DNA of 64,000 nucleotides, taken from the NCBI GenBank assembly GCA_958428365.1, contig CAUAFT010000005.1, positions 62,001 through 126,000 of the forward strand, read 5' to 3'. Within the stretch, counting starts at the first letter, position 1. The number at the start of each line of letters is the position of its first letter. A program made the position numbers and the translations under genes. Shown piece by piece: positions 52,812 through 62,951 of the stretch. Below the pieces are notes generated by a model. The model was given only the letters and a program-made list of their open reading frames with translations. It had not been told where the DNA came from and made no database searches. The stretch is from an uncultured Lachnospiraceae bacterium (GTDB taxonomy: Bacteria; Bacillota; Clostridia; Lachnospirales; Lachnospiraceae).

Positions 52812-53768
52812 TTAAGTTCGCTCCCGCAGATAACGAAGCGCCCGCTCAAATTCCTCCGTGGGCTTCGCCGTGATCTCTCTTCCATCCTCCAACACCAGCC
52901 GATACGCATGTAAGAGCTGATGGGTGATCCCTGCCTGCTGGGAAAAAATCCGGTTTTGCTTTTTACTTCCATACTTGGTATCACCGATGATGGGATGATG
53001 AATAGACGCCAGATGCGCCCGGATCTGATGGCTCCTCCCGGTGATCAGATGGACTTCCAACAGGGTATAGTCTCCGATCTGTTCTATCGGGCGGTATTCC
53101 GTTACGATCTTTTTTCCGTCTTTCTTTGGTCTGTCCGTGATGATTACCTGATTTCTCTGACTGTCTTTTTTCAGATATCCCTCGATACGCTGCTGCTTTT
53201 CAATACGTCCCGCCACCAGGCAGAGATAGTATTTTTGAATACTCCGCTCCTTTAAAGCCGCACCCATGTTCTGGGAACCACGCAGGGTCTTTCCAACGAT
53301 GAGGATCCCGGAGGTGTTGCGGTCCAGACGGTTGCAGACGGAGGGTCTGAATGTCCGCAGGCTTTCTTTTGTTATTGTACCACGTTCTAAGAGATATTGT
53401 AACACATATTCATTGGCGGATACATCCTGCTTCTCTGCTTTCTGGGAGAGCATTCCCGCAGGCTTATTCATCATTAAGATATCTTCATCCTCATAGATAA
53501 TATCCAGCTCTATTGCCGGAATATCCTCATCGGAGGGAAGCGAGACTGTTCCGGCAAATTTTTCAAAGGTCTCGTCGGATAAAAAGAGCTTTACCGAATC
53601 CCCTAAAATCAGTTTTTCCGAACCGGTGGCTTTCTTCCCGTTTAGGACGATATTCTTTTTTCTGAGCATTTTGTAGAAAAAGCTCATGGGAGCCTCTTTT
53701 AACAGTTTTGCAAGAAATTTGTCCAGACGCTGTCCGGCTTCGTTTTCCCGAATGATGATTTCTCTCAT
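52812..53768 (-). CDS. RluC/RluD-family pseudouridine synthase
   Basis: The 318 residues have an N-terminal S4 RNA-binding domain ([36 protein letters not shown]) and the catalytic domain with the Asp in [18 protein letters not shown]. Further blocks are [30 protein letters not shown] and GDTKYG. The target uridine, in 23S rRNA or tRNA, cannot be deduced. Its start overlaps the ygiQ stop by 4 nt. Confidence 0.93.
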   Translation of the reverse strand: MREIIIRENEAGQRLDKFLAKLLKEAPMSFFYKMLRKKNIVLNGKKATGSEKLILGDSVKLFLSDETFEKFAGTVSLPSDEDIPAIELDIIYEDEDILMMNKPAGMLSQKAEKQDVSANEYVLQYLLERGTITKESLRTFRPSVCNRLDRNTSGILIVGKTLRGSQNMGAALKERSIQKYYLCLVAGRIEKQQRIEGYLKKDSQRNQVIITDRPKKDGKKIVTEYRPIEQIGDYTLLEVHLITGRSHQIRAHLASIHHPIIGDTKYGSKKQNRIFSQQAGITHQLLHAYRLVLEDGREITAKPTEEFERALRYLRERT

Positions 53769-55711
53769 AATGATCTGCCCTTTTTCTTTTTATGCACGTT
53801 ACGGATGGTTTTTTTCTTCTTAGTTCCGGCAGGCTTCCTTGTACCACCCTGCTTTCCCGACGGTTTCTGCCTGTCGGATGCCGGATCTCCATGTCCATGC
53901 GCTTCGGCTGCTTTTCCCCTTGGACGGATCAGGCATTTCTTATCGAAGCCCACCAGATCCATCCTGCCTGCCTTTTTCAATGCCTCATAGACCAGATCGT
54001 AGTTCTTTGGATTCCGGTACTGGATCAGCGCTCTTTGCATTGCCTTTTCATGGGGATTCACAGCGGTGTAGACCGGTTCCATGGTCCGTGGATCCACCCC
54101 GGTATAATACATACAGGTGGAGATCGTAGAAGGCGTCGGATAGAAATCCTGTACCTGTTCCGGCATATAGCCAAAATCCCGCAAAAACTCAGCCAGTTCC
54201 ACGGCTTCCTTTAAGGTGGATCCGGGATGGGAGGACATGAGATAAGGCACCAGATACTGTTTTTTCCCCAGCTTCCTGTTCACATCCTGATAGGCTTTGA
54301 CAAAACGGTTGTATACCGCCGCCTCCGGCTTGCCCATCCGCTTTAAGACCTCGTCGGAGATATGCTCCGGCGCCACCTTCAACTGTCCCGATACATGGTG
54401 TTCACAGAGTTCTCTTAAAAAAGTGTGGTCTCTGTCCGCCAGGAGGTAGTCAAATCGGATCCCCGACCGGATAAAGACCTTCTTCACTCCCGGAAGCTCC
54501 CGCAGTTTTTTTAACAGGCTAAGATAATCCCGGTGATCGGCTTCCAGATTTTCGCAGGGCTTTGGAAAGAGACACTGTTTTCCGGGACAGGCTCCCCGTT
54601 TGAGCTGTTTTTTACAGGCGGGAGCGCGGAAATTCGCAGTAGGACCGCCCACGTCGTGAATATATCCCTTAAAATCCGGATCCTCTGTCAAAATCTCAGC
54701 CTCCTTCAGGATCGAATCATGGCTTCTGGTCTGGATGATTCTTCCCTGATGAAAGGTCAGGGCGCAAAAGCTGCATCCCCCAAAACAGCCGCGGTTGCTG
54801 ACAAGGCTGAACTTCACCTCGCGGATGGCGGGAACGCCGCCCTCTTTTTCATAGGAAGGATGGTAGGTTCTCATATAAGGAAGGGCATAGACGTCGTCCA
54901 TCTCCTCCGTAGTCAGGGGTTTTGCAGGAGGATTCTGCACCACGAACATTTTTCCATCGTAGCTTTCGGCAAGGCGCTTTCCTGAAAAAGGATCCGTATT
55001 CTGATACTGGATATAAAAACTTCGGGCATAATTGAGCTTATCCGCCCTTAGTTCCTGATAGTCCGGCAAAAATACCGCGTCATAGATATCCTCTTTTTTC
55101 CGGGTCTTAAACACCGTTCCATCAATAAAAGTGATATCTCTTATGGCAATGCCGCTGTTTAAAGCGTCCGCCGTCTCCACGATACTCCGTTCCCCCATGC
55201 CGTACAACAGCAGATCCGCGCCGGAATCCAGAAGGATCGAACGTTTCAGGGAATTGGACCAGTAATCATAGTGGGCGAGACGGCGCAGGCTTGCCTCGAT
55301 TCCTCCAATGATAATCGGAATTTTTTTATAAGTCCTGCGAATAAGATTGCAGTAGGTAATGGTGGCATAGTCCGGACGCTTTCCCATCACCCCGCCCGGC
55401 GTAAAGGCGTCCTGAGCGCGCCGCTTTTTCGACACGGTATAGTGGTTGACCATAGAATCCATGTTTCCGGCTGTCACGATAAATCCCAACCGGGGTTCCC
55501 CGTAGATGGAAATGCTGCCCTCATCCTTCCAGTCCGGCTGTGAAATGATTCCCACAGAATATCCGTGGGCTTCCAGTACCCGGCTGATAATGGCATGTCC
55601 AAAGGAGGGATGATCCACATAGGCATCCCCGATCACATAGACAAAGTCAAACTGTTTGATTCCTCTCTCTCTCATATCCGCCGCACTTAAGGGCAAAAAT
55701 CCTTCATTCAT
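53765..55711 (-). CDS. YgiQ-family radical SAM protein (UPF0313)
   Basis: The 648 residues comprise an N-terminal YgiQ domain ([68 protein letters not shown]) and a radical SAM core with the cluster cysteines in [18 protein letters not shown] (about 313). A second Cys group ([15 protein letters not shown]) follows, and the C-terminal tail is very basic ([15 protein letters not shown]). The substrate is unknown. It sits between HAD phosphatase and pseudouridine synthase genes, with overlaps at both ends. Confidence 0.92.
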   Translation of the reverse strand: MNEGFLPLSAADMRERGIKQFDFVYVIGDAYVDHPSFGHAIISRVLEAHGYSVGIISQPDWKDEGSISIYGEPRLGFIVTAGNMDSMVNHYTVSKKRRAQDAFTPGGVMGKRPDYATITYCNLIRRTYKKIPIIIGGIEASLRRLAHYDYWSNSLKRSILLDSGADLLLYGMGERSIVETADALNSGIAIRDITFIDGTVFKTRKKEDIYDAVFLPDYQELRADKLNYARSFYIQYQNTDPFSGKRLAESYDGKMFVVQNPPAKPLTTEEMDDVYALPYMRTYHPSYEKEGGVPAIREVKFSLVSNRGCFGGCSFCALTFHQGRIIQTRSHDSILKEAEILTEDPDFKGYIHDVGGPTANFRAPACKKQLKRGACPGKQCLFPKPCENLEADHRDYLSLLKKLRELPGVKKVFIRSGIRFDYLLADRDHTFLRELCEHHVSGQLKVAPEHISDEVLKRMGKPEAAVYNRFVKAYQDVNRKLGKKQYLVPYLMSSHPGSTLKEAVELAEFLRDFGYMPEQVQDFYPTPSTISTCMYYTGVDPRTMEPVYTAVNPHEKAMQRALIQYRNPKNYDLVYEALKKAGRMDLVGFDKKCLIRPRGKAAEAHGHGDPASDRQKPSGKQGGTRKPAGTKKKKTIRNVHKKKKGRSL

Positions 55712-56385
55712 CTCATATCCTCGTATGTTCCGTCCAAAATCTGCTCATAGGAAGTAATATAGTAGTCGGACAGTTCTTTTTTCCGCTCCGTCAGCTCTGC
55801 AGAAAATTCATCTTCCACACCGCAGACCTGCATTCCTGCCCGGATCGCCGCGATCATCCCATTGGGAATGTCCTCAAAGACCAGACAACGCTCCGGTTTC
55901 ACGCCGAAATGCTCCGCTCCCATCCGATAGATATCCGGCTCCGGTTTTCCGTTTGGCACCTCGTCCGAAGTCAGGATATAGTCGATATCCTCCAAGATCC
56001 CGTGGGCGCTTAGACAGGCTCTGGTCAGCTCCAAAGAATTGCTGGTTCCAATGCCCACACAGATCCCCCGTTCTTTCAGATATTCCAGGAATCGTTTTGC
56101 TCCCGGTTTTAAGGGTACTTCCCGGCAGTATTTTTCATATGCCATATCGTTCCAGATCTTCATCAATTCTTCGGGAGTATCCTCCAGATCAAACCGCTCT
56201 ATGAAATAATCCGCAGTCTGGGCAAAGCTGATTCCCTCGATCTCATACTTGAGATTCTCCGGCATTTTCAGCCCCCTTGCCGTTAAAAATTCCAGATCAA
56301 TGGACTCCCACATCCACATGGAGTCCACCAGGGTGCCGTCCAGATCGAAGAGAACGGCTTCTATATTGTCCAAAATATGTTTCAT
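55708..56385 (-). CDS. HAD-superfamily hydrolase (phosphoglucomutase-like)
   Basis: The 225 residues have the HAD motifs [18 protein letters not shown] (nucleophile Asp and acid Asp), [15 protein letters not shown] (motif II), [16 protein letters not shown] (motif III Lys) and [18 protein letters not shown] (motif IV). A helical cap domain is inserted after motif I. The pattern is that of beta-phosphoglucomutase/phosphatase family members; the substrate is not known. It is tightly coupled to the rsuA-like and ygiQ genes. Confidence 0.88.
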   Translation of the reverse strand: MKHILDNIEAVLFDLDGTLVDSMWMWESIDLEFLTARGLKMPENLKYEIEGISFAQTADYFIERFDLEDTPEELMKIWNDMAYEKYCREVPLKPGAKRFLEYLKERGICVGIGTSNSLELTRACLSAHGILEDIDYILTSDEVPNGKPEPDIYRMGAEHFGVKPERCLVFEDIPNGMIAAIRAGMQVCGVEDEFSAELTERKKELSDYYITSYEQILDGTYEDMR

Positions 56386-56386
56386 G

Positions 56387-57100
56387 CTATCGTTCCTTTA
56401 ATTTTCGTATTTCCTCTGCTGTCAGTCTCCGGCTCTCCCCCGGATTTAAGCTCTCATCCAGTTTCAGTCCTCCCATGGAGAGACGTTTGAGATAGATGAC
56501 TTTTTTCCCCACCGCCTCAAACATCCGCTTCACCTGGTGGAACTTTCCCTCCGTGATGGTCAGGCGTATCTCGGAGATCTCCCCTGATTTTTCGATCACA
56601 AGCTCCGCCGGAAGGGTCTTTTTCTCCTCCCCGATGTCCACGCCCTCTGCAAAAAGCGCTGCATCCCGTTCCGTCACGACCCCCGCTACCTCTGCGAAGT
56701 AAGTCTTGGACACATGCTTTTTGGGACTTAGGAGATCGTGGGCTAATGCGCCGTCGTTGGTGATCAGCAGCAGTCCCTCCGTATCAAGATCCAGCCGCCC
56801 CACCGGAAAGAGATCATAGCCCGCCGGATTCTCGATATAGGACAACACCGTGGGATAGACATTATCCTTCGTGGCACAGACACAGCCCATTGGCTTGTGG
56901 AACATATAATAGACATAGGGTTCGTATATAACGGGCGTTCCCCTGTAACAGACCTCATCCTTATCCGGATCGATCTTCATCTCCGGCTTTACCGCTGTAT
57001 TTCCATTCACGCTGACCGCTCTTTTTCTAATCTCATTTTTTATTGCGGAACGGGTTCCAATCCCCATGTCCGCCAAATATTTATCCAGCCGAATCATCAT
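56387..57100 (-). CDS. rsuA: RsuA-family 16S rRNA pseudouridine synthase
   Basis: The 237 residues have an S4 domain (RLDKYLADMGIGTRSAIKNEIRKRAVSVNG) and the RsuA/RluB/RluF catalytic domain with YYMFHKPMGCVCATKD, the Asp in PVGRLDLDTEGLLLITNDG and ITEGKFHQVKRMFEAVGKKV. The short form is consistent with RsuA, which modifies one uridine in 16S rRNA. RluB-type activity is not excluded. Confidence 0.92.
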   Translation of the reverse strand: MMIRLDKYLADMGIGTRSAIKNEIRKRAVSVNGNTAVKPEMKIDPDKDEVCYRGTPVIYEPYVYYMFHKPMGCVCATKDNVYPTVLSYIENPAGYDLFPVGRLDLDTEGLLLITNDGALAHDLLSPKKHVSKTYFAEVAGVVTERDAALFAEGVDIGEEKKTLPAELVIEKSGEISEIRLTITEGKFHQVKRMFEAVGKKVIYLKRLSMGGLKLDESLNPGESRRLTAEEIRKLKER

Positions 57101-57167
57101 CTATTCTCCCGTTCCATCTTTCTTCTGCAAGACCTGCCGCTGGCAGTCCCCCTCGGATACATAACTG

Positions 57168-57806
57168 CTAAAAAGCAGCGCTCCTCTTATGATCTTCCAG
57201 CTTCTGCAATACCTTATAAGGATCGATGGCATACTCGTCTCCGTCCTTGTCGTTGAGATAAATCCCAAAGTGAAGATGAACGTCAAAATTTCCCGTAGTT
57301 CCCTCCACCTCGCTGTACCCGGTATCTCCCATAAAACCGATGACTTCCCCTGCCTGGATCTCTTCCCCAGGCTCGTAGTCTTTCATATAATCGGACAAGT
57401 GTGCATAGTAATAATAGACGCCGCTCTCACTTCGGATCCCGATCCGGTAGCCGCCCATGGGGAGCCAGCCGATCTTCTCTATGATACCGTCGCAGACGCT
57501 GACCACGGGATAGACGCCCCGGTGGTTGTAAGACGCCATGATATCGCATCCCTCATGCCCCCGTTCCCCGCCATAGGTGCGCTCTGCCATAAAGCTGTCA
57601 TAGTAATGCCAGGTCTTGGTATCGTCGCTTTTCGATTCAGCCACCGGAAAGTAGACCGCCTCTTTTTCAATCTCCTTATAAGGATCTTCATACGTCGTTA
57701 AGACTCCCTTTTCTTTTGAAATCTGCATGAGCTTCTGTATCCCGATGCCGTCCAGCGCCACAAGGCAGAGTAACAGCAGGAATACTGCAAATTTCTGATA
57801 TCTCAT
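57168..57806 (-). CDS. Membrane-anchored M23 peptidase
   Basis: The 212 residues have an uncleaved N-terminal anchor or signal (MRYQKFAVFLLLLCLVALDG) and a LytM/M23 zinc peptidase domain. The zinc ligands are HEGCDI (His and Asp) and HLHFGI, with an active-site His in YAHLSDY. All catalytic residues are present, so it is probably an active cell-wall endopeptidase, or a sporulation-type homologue. It starts 3 nt after pepD and is followed by a 67-bp gap. Confidence 0.85.
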   Translation of the reverse strand: MRYQKFAVFLLLLCLVALDGIGIQKLMQISKEKGVLTTYEDPYKEIEKEAVYFPVAESKSDDTKTWHYYDSFMAERTYGGERGHEGCDIMASYNHRGVYPVVSVCDGIIEKIGWLPMGGYRIGIRSESGVYYYYAHLSDYMKDYEPGEEIQAGEVIGFMGDTGYSEVEGTTGNFDVHLHFGIYLNDKDGDEYAIDPYKVLQKLEDHKRSAAF

Positions 57807-57809
57807 AGA

Positions 57810-59255
57810 TTATTCTGCTCTTTTCAAAAACTCCAAAATAAATTTCCATACCCGCTCGGTGGAAGAGATGGAGAGACGCTCCTTCGGCGTATGGATATCG
57901 AAGTTATCCGGTCCAAAGGAAACGCAGTCCAGATCCTCTATCTTTTCCGACAGGATCCCGCATTCCAGGCCTGCGTGGATGGCTTCTATCTTCGGTTCCT
58001 TTCCATACAGATCCCTGTAGACCTCTTTTACAAGTTCCCGCACGGGAGAGTCCTTCTGGTACTCCCACGCCGGATAGTTGCCGGTAAACGTCGCGGTCCC
58101 TCCTAAAAATTCCACCAGATAGGAAAGACGTTCCATCAGCTCCTCCTTGCGGCTCTTAACACTGCTTCGGATGGAAAAGGATACCGAGAACTCCTCCTCT
58201 GTCATCTTCATGATTCCCGCATTTAAGGAAGTCTCCGGTAATCCCAGCTCCCTGCTCCAGTTCTGAATGCCGTTTGGCATATTCCTTAAGAAAAACAGGA
58301 TCCTGGACTGGGAACGATAACCCAGCACCTGACTTGCACCATTTCCCAGAAATTTCGCTTTTAATTCTATGTCTTTGTCGCTTGCCTGATACTCTTTTTG
58401 CAGGATCCCATTTAATTCAGATACGATACGTTCCAGTTCCTCCCGCTCCTCCCCGGTGATCAGGATGTCGCAGACCGCCTCCCTCGGAATGGCATTGTCC
58501 TTCAAACCGCCGTTTAGCGCACAGATTCCCAGCTCCAGGCGATCCTCCAGATATTTCAGGATGCGTCCCATCTCCACGATGGCATTGGCGTGCTCCTTGT
58601 CGATCTCGCTGCCGGAATGACCGCCCTGAAGTCCTCCAAGAGTCAGACGGTATCTACAGCCCTCCGCCTCGTCAAAGACCAGGGGGAAACTGCATTCCGC
58701 CGTCACACCGCCGGCGCAGCTCGTCAAAAAACTTCCCTCCACATCGGAGTCAATATTCAAGACCCGGTGTCCCCGCAGCATGGAAAGATCGATCTTTTGG
58801 GCTCCTAACATTCCCACTTCCTCATCCACCGTAAAGACGCATTCCAGTCTCGGATGGGGAATATCCTCAGCATCCAGAAGAGCAAGGGCATAGGCGATGG
58901 CGATACCGTCGTCCCCTCCCAGGGTCGTGCCTTTGGCTTTGACAAAATCCCCGTCCACATAAAGGGAAAGTCCTTCCTTCTCAAAGTCGATCTCCACGCC
59001 GCTTTCCTTTTCGCAGACCATATCCAGATGCCCCTGTAGGATAATAGGCTCCGCAGTCTCATAGCCCTCCGTAGCTTCCTTTATGAGGATCACATTATTA
59101 TATGCATCCTGATGCGCCTCCAATGACCGCTCTTTTGCAAACCTCATGCAGTAGTCGCTGATCTCCTTCGTGTGATAAGAACCGTGGGGGATTCCTGCCA
59201 GTTCCTCAAAAAAATAGAACACTTTATGGGGTTTTAGATTTTCCAATACTCTCAT
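57810..59255 (-). CDS. pepD: Aminoacyl-histidine dipeptidase (PepD, M20)
   Basis: This cytosolic M20C metallopeptidase cleaves Xaa-His and other dipeptides. The 481 residues include the metal ligands in ILQGHLDMVCEK (His), LGGDDGIAIAYALALLD (bridging Asp) and CVFTVDEEVGMLGAQ (catalytic Glu pair). Further blocks are GLQGGHSGSEI and AIHAGLECGILSEK. The ATG at 59255 (MRVLENLKPHKV) has AGGAGG 7 nt before it. It is the first gene of a long minus-strand run. Confidence 0.95.
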   Translation of the reverse strand: MRVLENLKPHKVFYFFEELAGIPHGSYHTKEISDYCMRFAKERSLEAHQDAYNNVILIKEATEGYETAEPIILQGHLDMVCEKESGVEIDFEKEGLSLYVDGDFVKAKGTTLGGDDGIAIAYALALLDAEDIPHPRLECVFTVDEEVGMLGAQKIDLSMLRGHRVLNIDSDVEGSFLTSCAGGVTAECSFPLVFDEAEGCRYRLTLGGLQGGHSGSEIDKEHANAIVEMGRILKYLEDRLELGICALNGGLKDNAIPREAVCDILITGEEREELERIVSELNGILQKEYQASDKDIELKAKFLGNGASQVLGYRSQSRILFFLRNMPNGIQNWSRELGLPETSLNAGIMKMTEEEFSVSFSIRSSVKSRKEELMERLSYLVEFLGGTATFTGNYPAWEYQKDSPVRELVKEVYRDLYGKEPKIEAIHAGLECGILSEKIEDLDCVSFGPDNFDIHTPKERLSISSTERVWKFILEFLKRAE

Positions 59256-59305
59256 TTTTCCGCCTCCTGAACTCATATCCTGCTTAATTTTTAATATATT
59301 AAACT

Positions 59306-60235
59306 ATGAAAAAATCATACCTTATCATCTTACTCATCTTTATATTGTGCTACATGCTCGCCGACCCTATACACGGAATGGAGGGCGTCAGAAATGGACT
59401 TTTACTCTGGTACGACCGGATCCTGCCCGCCTTACTGCCCTTTTCCATCATCTCCTATATCCTGGTAGCGTCGAACAACCTCTCCTTCTTCAGCCGGATT
59501 CTGCATCCGCTGATCAAAAAGGTGATCCCCGTCTCCCCGGAGGGCGTCTATCCGCTCTTAGCCGGATTCCTCTTCGGCTTCCCTCTCGGAAGCAAGATCG
59601 TAAGCCAGCTTCTGGAAACAAAACAGATCTCCGAAAAGGAGGCTCAGATCCTGCTGTCCGTCTGCAACAATATCAGCCCGGTCTTTATTACCGGTTATAT
59701 GGTACACCAGTGTATCGGGGAGGACCGCTATATGCTCCCGGCCATCGCCTGCATCTATCTGCCTCCGCTGATCTGCGGCTCATTTTGGATGCGCCGCATG
59801 GATCTGGGCGATACTCACAAAAAAAATGAGGCACCAAGATCTCAAATTACCTTTAAAATCATTGATGCCGGAATTATGAACGGTTTTGAAACCCTGATCA
59901 AACTCTGCGGTTATATTGTGATTTTCTCCATCCTCTGCCAGCCTCTTCTCCTATTGCAAAACAGGCTTCCGGGACTTGCCCTTGGGATCGGCGGTCTTCT
60001 GGAGATCACAAACGGCATCTCCATGATCAGCAGCTATCATCTGGAAACCTCCGCTATTTTCCTGCTCTGCAGCGTATTCACCGCCTTCGGAGGACTCAGT
60101 GGGATCGCCCAGACTAGCTCCATGGTGGGGGACACCGTTCTCTCCATGAAATCCTATATAAGGGACAAATTCATTTTTTCTCTGGGAACTCTTATCCTCA
60201 GCCTGATCTATCTGATCTGTACAGCCGGAATCTAG
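59306..60235 (+). CDS. ylbJ: Sporulation integral membrane protein YlbJ-like
   Basis: The 309 residues with about eight transmembrane segments match the YlbJ/nucleoside-recognition (Gate) family. The characteristic GFLFGFPLGSKIVSQL and SVCNNISPVFITGYM blocks are followed by TSSMVGDTVLSM. YlbJ is needed for spore cortex formation in Bacillus, where it is encoded next to coaD and rsmD, as here. It is somewhat shorter than the Bacillus protein. No Shine-Dalgarno is visible before the ATG, which is unusual in this window. It is the only plus-strand gene after 43 kb and overlaps the end of the next gene by 4 nt. Confidence 0.82.
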   Translation: MKKSYLIILLIFILCYMLADPIHGMEGVRNGLLLWYDRILPALLPFSIISYILVASNNLSFFSRILHPLIKKVIPVSPEGVYPLLAGFLFGFPLGSKIVSQLLETKQISEKEAQILLSVCNNISPVFITGYMVHQCIGEDRYMLPAIACIYLPPLICGSFWMRRMDLGDTHKKNEAPRSQITFKIIDAGIMNGFETLIKLCGYIVIFSILCQPLLLLQNRLPGLALGIGGLLEITNGISMISSYHLETSAIFLLCSVFTAFGGLSGIAQTSSMVGDTVLSMKSYIRDKFIFSLGTLILSLIYLICTAGI

Positions 60236-60861
60236 AACATATCAGCCGTCACTGCCACCTCCGGAAGCTCCTCTTCTGTCTTCTCTTCCTGCGGCGCTTC
60301 CTCCTTAGAAGCTCTCTCCACCTGCGCCGGCGCCAGCTCCGCGCGGTTCGCCGTCACCACATCCAAGAATCCCTGCAGGCTGTTGATCAGATTATCGCTT
60401 CTCGCCTTGGAGGTATCAATGGCATTGGTAATGCTGTCCTCTAAATTCTTTAACATATCATCCGTATAGGCAATGGCGCCCATTCGGATATTGTTGGCAT
60501 CGTTGGTGGCGTTGTCGAGAATCTCCTGCGCCTGCTTGGTGGCGATCATAACCACCTCGTTAGCCTGTGCATATGCCTGCTGCATGATCTGATGCTCGCT
60601 GACTAACTCGTCGGTCTTTACCTGCGCCTGCGCAATGATCGCCTCAGCCTTCGCCTTGGCGTCCGCCATAATCGCCTCCTGATTGCTGATGATCTTCTGG
60701 TAACGCTTGATCTCCTCCGGCGTCTTCATCCGCAGCTCGGTCAACAGCTCGTCCATCTCATCTCTGTTCACCACAATCTTCGTGCTGGAAAAATTATGGG
60801 GTTTGCAGCTGTCAATATAGTCCTCAATCTCATCAATGATCTGTTCAATCTTACTACTCAT
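60232..60861 (-). CDS. Coiled-coil protein (DivIVA/ATPase-subunit-like)
   Basis: The 209 residues are almost entirely helical. A charged N-terminus (IEQIIDEIEDYIDSCKPHNFS) is followed by an Ala/Glu/Gln-rich coiled coil (about 60-165; KAKAEAIIAQAQVKTDELVSE, QANEVVMIATKQAQEIL) and an acidic tail. Such proteins encoded beside coaD in Clostridia are often labelled ATPase or DivIVA-like. The N-terminus lacks the DivIVA membrane-insertion signature as far as I can see. Function is unknown. AAGGGG precedes the ATG. Confidence 0.7.
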   Translation of the reverse strand: MSSKIEQIIDEIEDYIDSCKPHNFSSTKIVVNRDEMDELLTELRMKTPEEIKRYQKIISNQEAIMADAKAKAEAIIAQAQVKTDELVSEHQIMQQAYAQANEVVMIATKQAQEILDNATNDANNIRMGAIAYTDDMLKNLEDSITNAIDTSKARSDNLINSLQGFLDVVTANRAELAPAQVERASKEEAPQEEKTEEELPEVAVTADMF

Positions 60862-60872
60862 GGTTTCACCCC

Positions 60873-61358
60873 TTATTTTTTGATGTCATATTTTTCATAG
60901 ATCCTATCTATGAACTGTTCGGGAACAAACTTGGAGATATCTCCGCCATAAGAGGCAAATTCCTTTACAATCGTAGAACTCAGATAGGAATACTTTACAT
61001 TTGTGGTTAAAAAGATCGTCTCGATCTCCGTATTCTGTACATGATTGGTCTGGGCAATCTGAAGCTCATACTCAAAATCCGTCACGGCTCTTAGTCCCCG
61101 GACAATGATATTCGCGTCAATTTCCCGCATATAATCAACTAAAAGACCGTCAAAAGAAGCCACCTTCACATTGGGCAGATCCTTTGTCAGCTCTTCTAAC
61201 ATACTAACACGTTCCTCCACTGAAAACAACGATTTTTTTGCACTATTATTCAAAACTCCTACGATCAATTCATCCACGATCCTGGATGAACGGAGAATCA
61301 TATCCGCATGTCCGTTGGTAACCGGATCAAAACTTCCCGGATAAATAGCTCGTTTCAT
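60873..61358 (-). CDS. coaD: Phosphopantetheine adenylyltransferase
   Basis: CoaD carries out the penultimate step of coenzyme A synthesis. The 161-residue protein starts [21 protein letters not shown], which contains the nucleotidyltransferase T/HxGH motif. [13 protein letters not shown] and [13 protein letters not shown] (ISSTxxKE-like) follow. The ATG at 61358 has AGAGG upstream and lies 1 nt after the rsmD stop region, so the two are coupled. Confidence 0.96.
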   Translation of the reverse strand: MKRAIYPGSFDPVTNGHADMILRSSRIVDELIVGVLNNSAKKSLFSVEERVSMLEELTKDLPNVKVASFDGLLVDYMREIDANIIVRGLRAVTDFEYELQIAQTNHVQNTEIETIFLTTNVKYSYLSSTIVKEFASYGGDISKFVPEQFIDRIYEKYDIKK

Positions 61359-61359
61359 A

Positions 61360-61929
61360 TTATTCCTCTTTCTGACCGCCATTCTTCTCTAAAAACAAAT
61401 GTACATTGGTCTTGTATTTTTTCAGTTTTCTCACAGAAAAACCGAGTTCCTCCACATAGTCAAAATCCGTGTGATCCGACGCCTCCACAATAATCAGACT
61501 GTCCTCGCGGATCAGCCCGGAATCCGAAAGATAGGTTAAAACCTCCTTTTCCAGAAGCTGATCGTAGGGCGGATCCATAAATATGATGTCAAATACCTGC
61601 TGTCCTTCCAGCCGCTGTAATGCAGAGAGCACGTCCATCTTCATCAGCCGTGTCTGCTCCGTAAATTTTGTAAAACGTATATTCTCCTCAATACACGCCG
61701 CTGCCGCCCGCGCGCTCTCCACAAAAACCGCTTCCTTCGCACCCCTGCTGACAGCCTCTAACCCGATACCTCCGCTGCCCGCAAAGAGATCCAAAAACAC
61801 GGCTCCCGGAATTTCCTGCTGGATCATATTAAAAAGAGTCTCCTTGATACGATCCGTGGTGGGTCTCGTATCCTTTCCCGCCACCGTCTTTAAAGGAAGG
61901 CTCCTTGCCGTTCCCGCTATTATCCTCAT
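61360..61929 (-). CDS. rsmD: 16S rRNA (guanine-966-N2) methyltransferase
   Basis: This enzyme methylates G966 of 16S rRNA. The 189 residues contain [29 protein letters not shown], the SAM-binding [20 protein letters not shown] and the catalytic FMDPPYDQ (N/DPPY motif). It is linked to coaD as in Bacillus (ylbH-ylbI). Its start overlaps the pncC/cinA stop by 4 nt. Confidence 0.95.
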   Translation of the reverse strand: MRIIAGTARSLPLKTVAGKDTRPTTDRIKETLFNMIQQEIPGAVFLDLFAGSGGIGLEAVSRGAKEAVFVESARAAAACIEENIRFTKFTEQTRLMKMDVLSALQRLEGQQVFDIIFMDPPYDQLLEKEVLTYLSDSGLIREDSLIIVEASDHTDFDYVEELGFSVRKLKKYKTNVHLFLEKNGGQKEE

Positions 61930-62408
61930 GCCAACTCCTCCCTGAGCATCTCCTGTAAGAGTGTAAACGCCCGTTCCACCGCCTGATTTCGTATCGCGCT
62001 CCGGTCTCCTTCGCCAAGCATCCGCACCGCTTTTGTCCTGCCTTTGCAGTAACAGCCCAGATAGACCTCTCCCACAGGATGTTCCTTCGTCCCGCCGTCC
62101 GGTCCCGCTACCCCGGTGGAGGAAAGGGCAACGTCGGCATCCGCATTCCTCGCCGCTCCCTGCGCCATTTCCTTTGCCGTCTGCTCGCTGACTACCCCGT
62201 AGTTAAAGATGGTCTCTGCCGAGACTCCTAAAAGCTCTTCCTTCGCCTCGTTGGAGTAGGTTACAAATCCCTCGTGGAAGATCCCGGATGCTCCCGGCAT
62301 ATCCACGATAGCGGAACAGATCAGTCCCCCGGTACAGGATTCCGCTGCAGTAATCGTTAATTTTTTATCAATCAAAACTTCCAGTAATTCTCTGATTTCT
62401 GTTTTCAT
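61926..62408 (-). CDS. pncC: CinA C-terminal-type NMN amidohydrolase
   Basis: This is a stand-alone CinA C-terminal domain of 160 residues. It shows ITAAESCTGGLICSAIVDMPGASGIFHEGFVTYSNEAKEELLGV-type blocks (active-site Ser and Lys region) and SSTGVAGPDGGTKEHPVGEVYLG. This domain hydrolyses nicotinamide mononucleotide amide (PncC). The competence-associated N-terminal molybdopterin-like domain is absent. It follows pgsA directly; in many Firmicutes cinA likewise follows pgsA. Confidence 0.9.
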   Translation of the reverse strand: MKTEIRELLEVLIDKKLTITAAESCTGGLICSAIVDMPGASGIFHEGFVTYSNEAKEELLGVSAETIFNYGVVSEQTAKEMAQGAARNADADVALSSTGVAGPDGGTKEHPVGEVYLGCYCKGRTKAVRMLGEGDRSAIRNQAVERAFTLLQEMLREELA

Positions 62409-62951
62409 TTATTTCTGCTCTTTTAATACGTCCTTATTTTTAATAATGTAATCCAATAAAGACACGACGGTCAGGATCAATGCCACCCAGATCAGTATAT
62501 TCTCCAGGATTCCCCAGTAATAATTATCAAAATTCAGAATCAATGCGATAATCATAAGCATCTGGAAGGTGGTCTTGAATTTTCCCCAGTAGCTTGCCGC
62601 AATGACCACTCCGTTATCGGAAGCCACCAGACGGAAACCGCTGATGATAAACTCTCTTGCAATGATGATAATGACGATCCAGGCTGCCAGCTGCTTCGTC
62701 TCCACAAGACAGATCATAGCGGAGCAGACTAAGAGTTTATCTGCCAATGGATCCATGAACTTTCCGAAGTTTGTTACCAGGTTATACTTTCTTGCAATCT
62801 TACCGTCTGCAAGGTCTGTCAGACTCGCAACGATAAAGATTGCCGTAGCAATGTATTTTCCATATCCCGGAAAATAAGGCGCCAGTAAAAAGAATACAAA
62901 AAACGGAATTAAAATCACACGAAAAATCGTCAGTTTGTTTGGCAAATTCAT
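62409..62951 (-). CDS. pgsA: CDP-diacylglycerol--glycerol-3-phosphate phosphatidyltransferase
   Basis: PgsA makes phosphatidylglycerol phosphate at the membrane. The 180 residues have four or five hydrophobic segments and the CDP-alcohol phosphotransferase motif, read in TDLADGKIARK...NFGKFMDPLADK with Asp-Gly-x2-Ala-Arg-x8-Gly-x3-Asp-x3-Asp spacing. The start MNLPNKLTIFRVILIP is typical. It overlaps the rimO stop by 4 nt. Confidence 0.95.
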   Translation of the reverse strand: MNLPNKLTIFRVILIPFFVFFLLAPYFPGYGKYIATAIFIVASLTDLADGKIARKYNLVTNFGKFMDPLADKLLVCSAMICLVETKQLAAWIVIIIIAREFIISGFRLVASDNGVVIAASYWGKFKTTFQMLMIIALILNFDNYYWGILENILIWVALILTVVSLLDYIIKNKDVLKEQK

